Assembly: GCF_016598575.1 (NCBI RefSeq)
Contig: NZ_CP066801.1
Location: 930,001 to 994,000, forward strand
DNA from: Streptomyces sp. HSG2
GTDB lineage: Bacteria > Actinomycetota > Actinomycetes > Streptomycetales > Streptomycetaceae
Direction: 5' to 3'
DNA: 64,000 bases
The translations under genes were made by a program, and so were the position numbers. Positions 17,664 to 26,556 of this stretch are shown one piece after another (positions within the stretch are counted from its first letter, which is position 1; each line of letters opens with the position of its first letter). Under the pieces are notes generated by a model that saw nothing but the letters and a program-made list of their open reading frames with translations, did no database searches and was not told the origin of the DNA.

Positions 17664-19211
17664 GTGACGGCGGGGAGGATCCGGGAGTGGTTTCGCTACG
17701 CGCCCAGTGCGCGGTCGCGCATCGTCGGCTGGATGATGCTCCTCGTGGCGACCGCCCTGGCCGTGCCGGTCGTCGGCATCACCGCCGTCTGGCAGCGGCA
17801 GTTGGACGCGCAGGTGGACGAGCAGTTACGGCAGGAGGCCGACAATCTGCGGAGGTTCGCCGGGACCGCTCGGGATCCGGACACAGGTCGGCCGTTCTCG
17901 GACGGCGCCGTGTTGCTGACCGCGTACATGTCCGTCAGCCTGCCGCGCCGTGACGCCACGCTGTTCAGCATCGTCGACGGCCGAGCCGACCGGCGCAGTC
18001 CGGCCGAGCCGCCGACCAGACTCGACAGGGACCCCGCCTTGGTGGCCCGGCTCGCCGCGGTCCGCGGGACCGCGCTCGGCTGGGTCGACTCCCCGGCCGG
18101 ACGGGTACGGTACGGGGTGATCCCCGTGCGGGTGACGGGTGACCTCCGTGATGTGCGGCTGGTGGTGCTGGAGTTCAGGGATCGCCAGCAGCACCAGGAG
18201 CACCGCGTGGCCCGGATGCTGCTCGGCGCGGGGGCCGCGGCCCTGGTGCTGGCGGGTCTGGCCAGTTGGCTCGTCGCCGGCCGGATCCTGGCCCCGATCC
18301 GGCTGGTGCGGAGGACCGCCGAACGCATCGGTGAGGACGATCTGCGACGGCGACTGGAAGTGCCGGGCTCCGACGACGTGGCCGCGCTCGCGCACACGTT
18401 CAACCACATGCTGGACCGGCTGGAGAACGCCTTCACCACCCAGCGCCGCTTCCTCGACGAGGTCGCACACGAACTCCGCACACCGATCACCGTGATCCGC
18501 GGCCACTTGGAGCTGATGGACGGCGGAACAGCCGAGCAGGGCGCCACCCGCGCCCTGGTGGTGGACGAACTCGACCGCATGGGCCGCATCGTGCAGGACC
18601 TGCTGTTGTTGGCCAAGGCGGAGAGGCCCGACTTCCTCACCGTGGGGAGCACCCATCTCACCGACCTCGTGGTGGACGCCGTGGCGAAGGCCCGCGCCCT
18701 CGGGAACCGGAACTGGATGGTCTCCCATGTGTCCGAGGCGACGGTGCTGCTCGACGGCCAGCGAGTGACCCAGGCGCTGATGCAGCTCGCGTCCAACGCG
18801 GTACGTCATACCGAGGACGGCGACACGATCGAGACGGGCTCCCTCGTGCGCGGTGACCGGGTACTGCTGTGGGTACGCGACACCGGCCCCGGCGTGGGGC
18901 CCCACGATCGGGAACGGATCTTCGACCGTTTCGCCCAGGCGGTCCGCTCGGGTGGCCGTGACGCCGCCCGGGCCGGTATCGGCCTCGGACTGGCGATCGT
19001 GCTCGAGATCGCCCAGGCGCACGGAGGCACGGCGAGGGTCGAGGACGTGCGGACCGGGGGCGCGCGCTTCGTCATGGACCTGCCCCTGCGGACCCCGCAT
19101 ACGGAAGGTGACCATGAACCGGATACTCATCGCGGAGGACGAGCCGAGGATCGCCGCCTTCGTCGAAAAAGGTCTGCGACGCAACGGCTTCGTGACCACG
19201 GTCGTCGCTGA
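17664..19211 (+). CDS. Sensor histidine kinase
   Basis: A 515-residue membrane sensor kinase. Two transmembrane helices (about residues 20-40 and 185-208) enclose a sensor domain of about 145 residues; a HAMP domain follows (RILAPIRLVRRTAERIG). The phospho-acceptor His lies in FLDEVAHELRTPITV, then come the N box (LMQLASNAVRHT), DTGPGVG and GIGLGLAIV of the ATPase. The GTG at 17664 is the best start; the frame is open far upstream through low-complexity DNA. The kinase precedes its regulator, and its last 33 codons overlap the regulator out of frame, which is unusual. Confidence 0.9.
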   Translation: MTAGRIREWFRYAPSARSRIVGWMMLLVATALAVPVVGITAVWQRQLDAQVDEQLRQEADNLRRFAGTARDPDTGRPFSDGAVLLTAYMSVSLPRRDATLFSIVDGRADRRSPAEPPTRLDRDPALVARLAAVRGTALGWVDSPAGRVRYGVIPVRVTGDLRDVRLVVLEFRDRQQHQEHRVARMLLGAGAAALVLAGLASWLVAGRILAPIRLVRRTAERIGEDDLRRRLEVPGSDDVAALAHTFNHMLDRLENAFTTQRRFLDEVAHELRTPITVIRGHLELMDGGTAEQGATRALVVDELDRMGRIVQDLLLLAKAERPDFLTVGSTHLTDLVVDAVAKARALGNRNWMVSHVSEATVLLDGQRVTQALMQLASNAVRHTEDGDTIETGSLVRGDRVLLWVRDTGPGVGPHDRERIFDRFAQAVRSGGRDAARAGIGLGLAIVLEIAQAHGGTARVEDVRTGGARFVMDLPLRTPHTEGDHEPDTHRGGRAEDRRLRRKRSATQRLRDHGRR

Positions 19212-19926
19212 CGGCCTCGACGCCTACGAACACGCGCGTTCGGGCGCCTGCGATCTGGCGATCCTGGACCTGGGCCTGCCGGCCTGCGACGGCTTCACCG
19301 TGCTGCGCAAGCTCCGGGAGAGCAGGGTGGCGATCCCGGTGATCATCCTGACCGCCCGCGACAGCGCGTCGGACGTGGTCGCGGGTCTGGAGGGCGGCGC
19401 CGACGACTACATGTCCAAGCCCTTCGCGTTCGACGAACTCCTGGCGCGGGTGCGGTTGAGGCTGCGCAGGGAGAGCGCCCCCGAGGCGTCCCTGCTGAAG
19501 GCCGGGGACCTCGCCCTCGATCTGCGCACCCGCCGGGCCCATGTGGACGGCCGTACCGTGGAGCTGTCCTCCCGGGAGTTCGGCCTGGCCGAGGTGTTCC
19601 TGCGCAACCCCGACCATGTGCTGACGCGCGAGCAACTGCTGTCCCGGGTGTGGGGGTTCGACTACGACCCGGGCTCGAACATCGTCGATGTGTATGTGCG
19701 CTACCTGCGCCGCAAGCTGGGCGCCGACCGGCTGGAGACCGTCCGCGGCGTGGGCTACCGGCTGCGTGCGGTCGTGCCCCGCGAAGTGGTCCGGTCCGCG
19801 TCGGGCGACGTCACGCCCCGGCACGACGCGCGGCGCGGCCGGCCGGGCCGCCGGCAGCCGGCGCCGGGGTCCGGCCCGGCGGCACCCGCCGGGGCTCCGC
19901 CGGGACGGCTCCCGCACCGTCGGTGA
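19114..19926 (+). CDS. OmpR-family response regulator
   Basis: A 270-residue regulator paired with the kinase just upstream. Receiver domain: acidic pair ED near residues 9-10, phospho-accepting Asp in LAILDLGLP, and the conserved Lys in YMSKPFAF. The C-terminal winged helix carries VELSSREFGLAEVFLRNP and VRYLRRKLGADRLETVRGVGYRL. About 45 extra Pro/Arg-rich residues follow the winged helix. The ATG at 19114 has an excellent GGAAGG site, although it lies inside the kinase reading frame. Target genes are probably the carbonic anhydrase and SulP permease downstream. Confidence 0.92.
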   Translation: MNRILIAEDEPRIAAFVEKGLRRNGFVTTVVADGLDAYEHARSGACDLAILDLGLPACDGFTVLRKLRESRVAIPVIILTARDSASDVVAGLEGGADDYMSKPFAFDELLARVRLRLRRESAPEASLLKAGDLALDLRTRRAHVDGRTVELSSREFGLAEVFLRNPDHVLTREQLLSRVWGFDYDPGSNIVDVYVRYLRRKLGADRLETVRGVGYRLRAVVPREVVRSASGDVTPRHDARRGRPGRRQPAPGSGPAAPAGAPPGRLPHRR

Positions 19927-20026
19927 GACCTCTCTCATCACCGGCTCACACCCGGCTCATACCGCCCTCGCAGGATTCTCGCCAACGGCGCCCGCCCGGG
20001 GCGCCCGTCGCACAGGAGAACCACCA

Positions 20027-20629
20027 GTGAACGACCTGCTCGAACGCGCCCGGTCCTTCCGCCGGCAAATCGTCGGCGAACGTGACCACTACCGCGGTCT
20101 CGCCGCCGGCCAGGCCCCCGCCGCGCTGTTCATCACCTGCTCCGACTCCCGCGTGGTGCCGTGCCTCATCACCGACGCACGGCCGGGCGAACTCTTCGAG
20201 CTGCGCACCGCCGGCCACGTCGTCCCCTCCTACACGGCCGAGGCGAGGTGCGCGGAGGCCGCCACCATCGAGTACGCGGTCGACGTGTTGCGGGTGCGCG
20301 ACGTCATCGTCTGCGGCCACTCGCACTGCGGCGCGGTGGCCGCCCTGGCCCGGGGCGAGGACCTGAGCGCACTGCCCAGCGTCGCCACCTGGCTCGCGTC
20401 CTCCCGCCCCGCGCTCTCCTCCCTGCGCGGCGCCGATCCCGACGACGCCGCGCTGGAGGCCCACGTGCAGTGCCATGTCGCTGCCCAGGTCGAGGCGCTG
20501 CGTGGCTACCCGCAGATCGAGCGGGCGGTCGCAGCGGGCCGCCTCGGACTGCACGCCTGGTACTACCGGGTCGACACCGGCGAGGTGCAGGAGATCACCG
20601 CGCTGTCCGGCGGCCCCCGCCGCCGCTGA
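20027..20629 (+). CDS. Beta-carbonic anhydrase
   Basis: A 200-residue beta-class carbonic anhydrase, which interconverts CO2 and bicarbonate. The zinc ligands are C38 (in ITCSDSRV), H98 and C101 (in VCGHSHCG), with the catalytic D40-R42 dyad. The GTG at 20027 has an AGGAGAA ribosome site at 7 nt. The SulP permease begins 62 nt downstream on the same strand, so the pair probably imports and uses bicarbonate. The two-component system upstream may control both. Confidence 0.94.
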   Translation: MNDLLERARSFRRQIVGERDHYRGLAAGQAPAALFITCSDSRVVPCLITDARPGELFELRTAGHVVPSYTAEARCAEAATIEYAVDVLRVRDVIVCGHSHCGAVAALARGEDLSALPSVATWLASSRPALSSLRGADPDDAALEAHVQCHVAAQVEALRGYPQIERAVAAGRLGLHAWYYRVDTGEVQEITALSGGPRRR

Positions 20630-20691
20630 AACCGCGCCCCCCACGCCCTTCCCGGCGCGCACCGACCGGCGGTGCGCGCGAAAGGACCATC

Positions 20692-22278
20692 GTGTCAACG
20701 CTCTCCCTCTCACGAAAACAGCCGCCGCGCCACGCGTACCGGGCACCGCGGCCCTCCGCACCGGCCGGCGGCGGCATGTCCTCGCTCGGCACCGACCTCC
20801 TCGCCTCGCTCGTGGTCTTCCTGGTCGCCGTGCCCCTGTGCATCGGGATCGCGGTGGCCTCAGGGGTGCCGGTGGCCCTGGGCATCGTCTCCGGGATCGT
20901 CGGCGGACTGGTCGTCGGACTCCTGCCCGGCAGCAGCATCCAGGTCAGCGGTCCGGCGGCCGGACTCGCGGCCCTCGTACTGGAGTTCGTCGGCGAGCAC
21001 GGAATCGCCCTGCTGGGGCCGGTCGTCCTGGCCGCGGGCCTGCTCCAGGTGCTGCTCGGGGCACTGCGGATGGGACGTGCCTTCCAGTCCATCTCGCTCG
21101 CCGTCGTCCAGGGCATGCTCGCCGGAATCGGCCTCCCGCTGATACTCAGTCAGACCTACGCCCTGGCGGACTCCGCGCCGGCCGGATCGGCCCTGGGGAA
21201 CCTCGCGGGCCTGCCCGACCTCCTCGGACGCACGCTCGCCGAGCCGCACCGCAGCGCCGCGCTCCTGCTCGGGGTCCTGTCGGTCGCCCTGTGCTTCGCG
21301 TGGCGCAAGGTCCCCGGCCCGATCGGCAAGGTGCCCGCGCCGCTGGCCGTGGTGGTGATCGGCACGGTCGTGGCGGCCTTCCCGGGCTTCGACGTCCAAC
21401 GCGTCTCCTTCGGCGATCTGCGCGAGGCGATCACGGTCCCGGGTCCGGGGGACTTCGCCGGGCTCCTCGACATCGGGGTGCTCACCACCGTCGTCACCTT
21501 CACCGTCATCGCCTCGGCGGAGACGCTGTTCAGCGCGGCGGCCGTCGACCGGATGCACAGCGGTCCCCGTACCCGGTACAACGCCGAACTGGTCTCGCAG
21601 GGCATCGGAAACTCCCTGTGCGGGCTGTTGGGCTCGCTGCCCATCACCGCCGTGATCGCCCGGAGTTCGGCCAATGTGCAGGCCGGCGCGAGGACCAAGA
21701 TCTCGCGGGTGGTGCACGGCGGCTGGCTGCTGGCGTTCGCGCTGCTGCTCCCCGGGTTGCTGGGCCTCATCCCCGTGGCGGTTCTCGCCGGGGTGCTCGT
21801 CCACGCCGGCTGGAAGCTCTTCGACCCCGGGGCCTTCCCCAAGATGTGGCGGACCGACCGCGGCGAGGGAGTCGTCATGGTGATCACCACGGTGGCGATC
21901 GTCGTCTCCAACCTGCTGGAGGGTGTGCTCGCGGGCCTGGCCGTCGCCGTCGTCCTGGCGGCCGTACGGATGTCCCGGATGACGATCCGGATCTCCTCCG
22001 CGGACGGCGTCACACGCCTGACGCTGAGCGGCAACGCGACCTTCCTGCGACTGCCCCGCCTGATCGACGCCCTGGAGTCGGTGAGCGCCAAGCCCTGTGT
22101 CCACGTGGACCTCAGCGGTGCGTCCCACCTCGACCTCGCCTGCCTCAGCCAGGTGGAGGAATGGGCCCGGCAGCGCCGCAGGACCGGAGCCGGGCGGGTG
22201 GAGGTGAGCCTGCCGGAACACGGGCGGGTGGAGATGGACCCGCCGGAACACCGGCCGATGGAGGCGAACCCGGCGTAG
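20692..22278 (+). CDS. SulP-family anion permease (probable bicarbonate transporter)
   Basis: A 528-residue SulP permease with about eleven to twelve hydrophobic helices from residue 27 to about 425. A STAS-like domain follows (LTLSGNATFLRLPRL to VHVDLSGASHLDLACL). SulP proteins carry sulphate, bicarbonate or other anions; the neighbouring carbonic anhydrase points to bicarbonate. The GTG at 20692 has AAAGGA upstream. The last 29 residues are an imperfect tandem repeat containing LPEHGRVEM- and PPEHRPMEA-like units, which looks like a recent expansion beyond the STAS domain. Confidence 0.92.
   Translation: MSTLSLSRKQPPRHAYRAPRPSAPAGGGMSSLGTDLLASLVVFLVAVPLCIGIAVASGVPVALGIVSGIVGGLVVGLLPGSSIQVSGPAAGLAALVLEFVGEHGIALLGPVVLAAGLLQVLLGALRMGRAFQSISLAVVQGMLAGIGLPLILSQTYALADSAPAGSALGNLAGLPDLLGRTLAEPHRSAALLLGVLSVALCFAWRKVPGPIGKVPAPLAVVVIGTVVAAFPGFDVQRVSFGDLREAITVPGPGDFAGLLDIGVLTTVVTFTVIASAETLFSAAAVDRMHSGPRTRYNAELVSQGIGNSLCGLLGSLPITAVIARSSANVQAGARTKISRVVHGGWLLAFALLLPGLLGLIPVAVLAGVLVHAGWKLFDPGAFPKMWRTDRGEGVVMVITTVAIVVSNLLEGVLAGLAVAVVLAAVRMSRMTIRISSADGVTRLTLSGNATFLRLPRLIDALESVSAKPCVHVDLSGASHLDLACLSQVEEWARQRRRTGAGRVEVSLPEHGRVEMDPPEHRPMEANPA
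22191..22278 (+). repeat. 30-bp imperfect tandem repeat in the SulP tail
   Basis: Nearly three copies of a 30-bp unit (22191-22220, 22221-22250, 22251-22278) encode repeated G-R-V-E-x-x-x-P-E-H peptides and the stop codon. The units diverge at a few positions. Confidence 0.85.
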
Positions 22279-22329
22279 TACGGGGACTGGAGGCGGACCC
22301 GGTTCCTTGAAGGAGCGAGAATGACGACG

Positions 22330-22760
22330 GCACTGCCGGCGCGTTCTCCGCGCCCTGGGCGTCCAGCCGACCTCGCGGGTGCACGTCCTCCATCGACTGC
22401 TGGGGGACACCGTGGCCGCCCCATTCGTCCGATGCCCTGCTCGCTGCCGATCCCCGACCCGTTCGGCCTATGGATCGCCACGGAGAACGCCGACTACACC
22501 TGCTTCCGAAGCGAGACGAGCGAAGCCCGCCAAGACCATGTCCCGCACGAAGTGGGCCACATCCTGGCCGACCATCAAAGTGGCGCGTCGGACCAGGATG
22601 TCCGGCGGAGCATGCCGTCCGACCCTTCCGGAAGGCCGTCGTCAGCGCGCCGCAGCGCACGTCGTACGACGAGTAACGTGAGCGCGAGGTCGAGCTCGTC
22701 GCCACCATCATCCTGGAGTGGGCGTCCGTGCTCGACCTCGTCAGCCCGCGGATCCCATGT
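22330..22760 (+). pseudogene. Decayed ImmA/IrrE-type metallopeptidase
   Basis: Across several frames this region spells an actinobacterial ImmA/IrrE-family protein: TSRVHVLHRLLGD, then PDPFGLWIATENADYTCFRSE, the zinc motif HEVGHILADH (HExxH), and in another frame REVELVATIILEWASVLDLVSPR. At least two frame changes break it (near 22415 and 22660). ImmA proteins cleave phage- or element-type repressors. The partner regulator gene is not seen here. Confidence 0.75.
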
Positions 22761-22761
22761 C

Positions 22762-23270
22762 GGATCTCGTGCGGGCGGCACTGGTGGAACAACCCGCTCA
22801 TGGACGGCGAGAACCACAGCTCGACCCTGACCCCGCCCCGGGCCACGGCCCGCGCCACCCCGACCGCGACTCCTGATCCACCGCCCCCCACACAACGCAC
22901 GGTCTGCCGACACTCGCCCGTCGGCAGACCGCCACGGAAGGATCCTCCACGGACCCTCGCGGCTCCGCATCGTCGTCTCGCCCCAGCCGGACTTCATCAC
23001 CACCAGCGCACTCACAGAGCGTCAGCTCTACACCTGGCTCACGAAGAAGAGGTACGACACCTCGACGAAGGCCGCAACGACATCTCACCGAACGTCACTC
23101 TGGACCAGGACCCCGCCTCGGGTCCCCGAGGCGCCGACACGCGCCAGCGACTGCGGGGAACCCCACCTCGACCGGCGACACCTTGCAGTCCACCCTGGTC
23201 GTCCGCTCTACATCCGCTACCTCGGCCCGCAGATGCGCAACACCCTCACCTGAGGACCTCGGCCACACGA
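22762..23270. other. Stretch without a convincing gene
   Basis: About 500 bases following the ImmA relic. Short frames such as TERQLYTWLTKKRYDTS (plus strand, near 23020) and PLYIRYLGPQMRNTLT (near 23205) look like pieces of real proteins but do not join, so this is probably decayed coding DNA of unknown origin. Confidence 0.45.
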
Positions 23271-23456
23271 TCAGTGATCGACCGCATACCGCACGAACCG
23301 CACCCACCCTTCGCGGCCGACCGCGAAGGCTGAGCGGGTCAGATCCTTGGAGTCCCTCACGTGGACGACCTCTTCGGTAGTCGCCACCTCCACACAGCTG
23401 TCACCCTGGGTGCCGCTGTAGCTGGACTTGAACCACACGAGTTCCGTCGCGCTCAT
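23271..23456 (-). CDS. DUF397-domain protein
   Basis: A 61-residue DUF397 protein with the family core WFKSSYSGTQGDSCVEVA and VRDSKDL. Small DUF397 proteins are almost always encoded next to Scr1-type regulators in Streptomyces and are thought to act with or against them in development and antibiotic control (whiJ/abaA-like loci). Its ATG overlaps the stop of the regulator gene (ATGA), so the two are coupled. Confidence 0.9.
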   Translation of the reverse strand: MSATELVWFKSSYSGTQGDSCVEVATTEEVVHVRDSKDLTRSAFAVGREGWVRFVRYAVDH

Positions 23457-24313
23457 AGCTCTCCTCGCAGTCTCTCCAGCAAGCCCCGCGTTTCCATTGG
23501 GTTCAGGGCCTGCGAGCGCAGTGTGTCATAGCGCTGGTGAAGGAGGCTCACCTCTTGTGTACTGCTGATCAGCCGCCCGTTCTGCTGCCCCTCGGAATAG
23601 GCGAGTCGCTTCCCCTCCAGCGTTTCCAGCAGTTGCAGCGGTCCATCCAAGCACGAGTGCGACTCCGCATCCAGCGGCACCACCTGAAGCGTCACGTTCC
23701 GCGGTGCAGTGTGCTCCAGCGCGTGATCGAGCAGGGTCCGCATGACCTCGCGCCCGCCCAGCCTCCGCCGAAACACCGACTCCTCCACGATGAAACTGAA
23801 CGGAACGTGCGGCCGCTCGCGCAGCATCCGCTGCCGGTCCAGCCGGGCCGCAACCTGCACTTCCACCTGCTCGTCCGTCAGCAGCGGGATGCTGTTGTCG
23901 AACACGGCCCGCACATACGCCTCCGACTGCAACAGCCCCGGCACCAGCCTGCACTCGTACGTGCACAGGCTCACCGCCCTCTTCTCCAGCCGCGCCCACC
24001 GCCGGAACCACGCCGCCAAGCCCGGCTCGCCCCGCGACAGGTGCCGGGCCGCCTTCCGCAGGGCGCCCGTGTTGCCCAGGGCGTCCTCCGCCCGTTCCAC
24101 GAACGCCTCGTCCGGCATCCGCCGGCCCAGCTCCACCGACTCCACCGTGTGCTTGGAGAACCGGACCCGGGTCCCGAACTCGACCCGGCTGAGCCCCGCG
24201 TGTTCCCGCAGGGCCTGGACCACCGCCCCGAACGTCCGCAGACTGTCCGACGGGTCCGGCTCCCGCTCCCCGTCCCCGCACACCTCGCCCACGTCGCTCT
24301 CGACCACCGTCAC
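23453..24313 (-). CDS. XRE-family regulator with Scr1/DUF5753 domain
   Basis: A 286-residue WhiJ-like regulator. The N-terminal helix-turn-helix covers about residues 27-80 (FGAVVQALREHAGLSRVEFG). The DUF5753 ligand-type domain follows, with VPGLLQSEAYVRAVFD, PFSFIVEESVFRRRLGG and NVTLQVVPLD. GTG 24313 has a strong GGGGAGGTGG site. It is divergent from the ATP-binding protein gene at 24477, giving the three-gene module seen again at 37527-39223. Target genes are unknown. Confidence 0.9.
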   Translation of the reverse strand: MTVVESDVGEVCGDGEREPDPSDSLRTFGAVVQALREHAGLSRVEFGTRVRFSKHTVESVELGRRMPDEAFVERAEDALGNTGALRKAARHLSRGEPGLAAWFRRWARLEKRAVSLCTYECRLVPGLLQSEAYVRAVFDNSIPLLTDEQVEVQVAARLDRQRMLRERPHVPFSFIVEESVFRRRLGGREVMRTLLDHALEHTAPRNVTLQVVPLDAESHSCLDGPLQLLETLEGKRLAYSEGQQNGRLISSTQEVSLLHQRYDTLRSQALNPMETRGLLERLRGEL

Positions 24314-24476
24314 CCGCGGCCACCTCCCCGTACGTACCCGCGGGACCCACCCGCACCCGACTCACCCAGCGTGACAGCCAGTTCACCGTACCTCCCACCC
24401 TGTGTGCCCGTACGCTGACCGCGCGTACGGGGTGCGCCTCTCGCGGCACGGCGTGCGCCACCGCCACCGTGGCCCC

Positions 24477-24950
24477 ATGAACCGCACCACCCTCCACACG
24501 GCGGGCCGCACCGGCACCTTCTCCCAGCCGCTCTCCTCCACCCCGCGCGGCGCCCGCCTCGCCCGGCTGCTCGCGATGACGGAACTCCGCACCTGGCACC
24601 TCCCCGGCGAAGTCACCGAACGCGCCGAACTGCTGGTGGCCGAACTGGCCGCGAACGCCGTGCGCCACGGCCGGGTTCAGGGCCGCGACTTCCGGCTCCG
24701 GCTGCGCATCACGCCCGCCACCCCCGCGCCCCTCCTGACCGCCGCCGCCCCGGCACTGCGCATCGAGGTCACCGACGCGCGCGGCGAGCGGCTACCGACC
24801 CCCTCCCGCCCCCTCAACGACCGTCCGGACGGAGGCGGCCACGGCCTGGCCCTCGTCGCCGCGTACGCGGACCGCTGGGGCTGGGAGCCCCATCCCCCGG
24901 GAGGGAAGACCGTGTGGGCCGAGGTCGACCTACCGCCCGGGCGCCACTGA
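24477..24950 (+). CDS. ATP-binding protein (anti-sigma-factor-kinase-like HATPase)
   Basis: A 157-residue HATPase_c_2 protein resembling the ATPase domain of RsbW/SpoIIAB. The N box is AELLVAELAANAVRHG, the G1-type motif IEVTDARGE, and the G2 loop is in GGGHGLALVAAYAD. There is no kinase-type partner nearby. The ATG at 24477 is chosen over an open frame from 24402 because it opens directly before the conserved domain, but it lacks a clear ribosome site. It is divergent from the XRE regulator and probably functions with it. Confidence 0.85.
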   Translation: MNRTTLHTAGRTGTFSQPLSSTPRGARLARLLAMTELRTWHLPGEVTERAELLVAELAANAVRHGRVQGRDFRLRLRITPATPAPLLTAAAPALRIEVTDARGERLPTPSRPLNDRPDGGGHGLALVAAYADRWGWEPHPPGGKTVWAEVDLPPGRH

Positions 24951-25419
24951 CCGCGCCCGGCCACGTGGCCGGAGGACGCCTTCGGTCAGGGAAGGCACGC
25001 CGCCTCAGGCTCGCGCCGGCGGACGGCACCCGGCTCCTCCACCGCTCCGGACCGGTGCGGCCGGCAGCGAAGACACGATGTCCCAGGAAGCCCACCGAGG
25101 CTGGTTCGGGGGCTCCCTCGGACAGGGACCGACGGGACCAGCCGGCCACGCACGTGCACCAGGGCGGCGATCCCTCCCGCACCTTCGACGTGGGCGGCTA
25201 CTACGAGGGCCGGGCGGTGCGCACCGCCACCGGCCGGCGGTTCGACCGGCTGAGTTTCCACGTCGTGTGGAGTACCGGGGAACGGCCGGCGGAGATGACC
25301 GGGGCCGAGTTCTGAGCGGCGCCCCACCGATGGACGTACCGGCCGAACAGTGGCCGGAACACGACAGGCGCAGGCCGTCCACTTGACCTCAACCATGCTT
25401 GAAGTCGGAGAGTCGACCC
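24951..25419. other. Intergenic stretch with an unidentified coding scrap
   Basis: About 470 bases. From roughly 25130 to 25315 on the plus strand the frame reads THVHQGGDPSRTFDVGGYYEGR and ends FHVVWSTGERPAEMTGAEF before a stop. It has plausible codon use but no start or ribosome site, so it is likely the 3' end of a lost gene. I cannot name the family. Confidence 0.4.
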
Positions 25420-26046
25420 ATGACCACGAACACGCTTCCCACCCGCCGCGTCGAGCTCGTGCTCGACCTCATCTGCATCCACTCCTACCTGGGCTTCGTC
25501 CGCCTGTCGCGGGCCGTCGAGCGCTACCGCGACCAGGGCGGCGAGGTCCGGATCGTCTTCCGGCCCTTCCAGGTCGCACCCGACGCCCCCGCCGAGGGCA
25601 AACCACTGTTCGACGTGCACAGGGAGGCGTTCGGAGAGGAGCAGGCCCGGGCCATCGCCGAGGACACCTCCTTCGGCGCCGAGGACGGCATCGAGGCCCA
25701 CTTCGAGAAGGCCGTGCACGTCAATACGTTCGAGGCGCACCGGCTGCTCGCCGCGGCGGCCGAACAGGGCCGAGGCGAGCAGATGGCGGAGCGGCTCTTC
25801 CGCGCCTATCTGACCGACGGGCTGAACATCGGCGACGCGGACACGCTGCGCCGCCTGGCCACCGAGGCCGGGGCCGAGCCCGCCGAGGGCGGCGCCGAGG
25901 AGCTGCGGGCCGGCCTCGCCGAGATCCGGCGGGCCGGCGTCACGGCCGTACCGCTGTTTCTCTTCGACACCGGCCGGACGATCAGTGGGGCCCAGTCGGA
26001 GGAGACCTTCTCGAAGGCTCTGCGGGCCCCTGCCGGCAAGGACTGA
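25420..26046 (+). CDS. DsbA/FrnE-like thioredoxin-fold oxidoreductase with CxxS site
   Basis: A 208-residue DsbA-family (2-hydroxychromene isomerase/FrnE-like) protein without a signal peptide, so cytoplasmic. The fold is shown by VELVLDLICIHSYLGFVRL at the start, a helical insert, and the cis-Pro loop AGVTAVPLFLF near residue 180. The active site reads C-I-H-S in place of CxxC, so a monothiol (isomerase or glutathione-type) chemistry is more likely than disulphide exchange. The ATG at 25420 has GGAG 9 nt upstream. Confidence 0.82.
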   Translation: MTTNTLPTRRVELVLDLICIHSYLGFVRLSRAVERYRDQGGEVRIVFRPFQVAPDAPAEGKPLFDVHREAFGEEQARAIAEDTSFGAEDGIEAHFEKAVHVNTFEAHRLLAAAAEQGRGEQMAERLFRAYLTDGLNIGDADTLRRLATEAGAEPAEGGAEELRAGLAEIRRAGVTAVPLFLFDTGRTISGAQSEETFSKALRAPAGKD

Positions 26047-26295
26047 GAACAGCCCCTCCGCTCGACCTGCCGCGCACACCTCACCAACGGGCTCCGGCAG
26101 GCGGCCACCCACCCCGGCACCGCACTGGTGGAGATCCACCAGAAGCGCGGCATCTTCAACGACGGCGCCTTCGAAGCCCTCAAGGACACACAGCCGGCCG
26201 AGGAAGCCGTGATCCGCCTCGAACACGGCAAGCCCGTCGTCCTCGGCCCCCAGGAGCACAAAGCCGTATCCGCTACCACCGGACCGGGGACCTGA
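26047..26295 (+). pseudogene. 2-oxoacid:ferredoxin oxidoreductase beta subunit, 3' fragment
   Basis: Directly after the DsbA-like stop and in the same frame, the DNA encodes the C-terminal end of a KorB-type subunit: TALVEIHQKRGIFNDGAFEALKD, then EEAVIRLEHGKPVVLGP and a stop at 26293-26295. There is no start codon or upstream portion; the thiamine-diphosphate and iron-sulphur parts are missing. It is a 74-codon scrap from a genomic rearrangement. Confidence 0.75.
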
Positions 26296-26365
26296 GAGGC
26301 GTCCCCCCTCACCGAGACCGATTTCGCACGTCGCGCACATGACGCACGCTCGATGAGACCGCAGT

Positions 26366-26440
26366 TCAAGAGCCCTTCGCGGCCGGTTCGAGGATGGCGA
26401 CGCACTCCACGTGATGCGTCATCGAAAAGACGTCAACCGG
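26366..26440 (-). pseudogene. 3'-end scrap of a TRAM RNA methyltransferase gene (copy B)
   Basis: On the minus strand the segment ends MTHHVECVAILEPAAKGS and a stop, identical at protein level to the last residues of the full gene at 45367-46707; the DNA differs at several positions. Upstream codons (VIPVDVFS) keep the VFDLFP-like pattern. Only the last 25 or so codons are present. It lies immediately left of the vapBC cassette. Confidence 0.8.
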
Positions 26441-26556
26441 AATCACATCCGGGAAACCGCAGGTCAGATAGGTTTTCCCGCCTCATCGGAGAGTCCACGC
26501 GCGCCGCGAGCGTCACGACCGACAGAATCTGACCACACGGCCGGACACATCCGACA

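Noticed and set aside
22191..22278. 30-bp repeats as a CRISPR array
   Set aside because: Repeats are adjacent without spacers and are in frame inside the permease gene.
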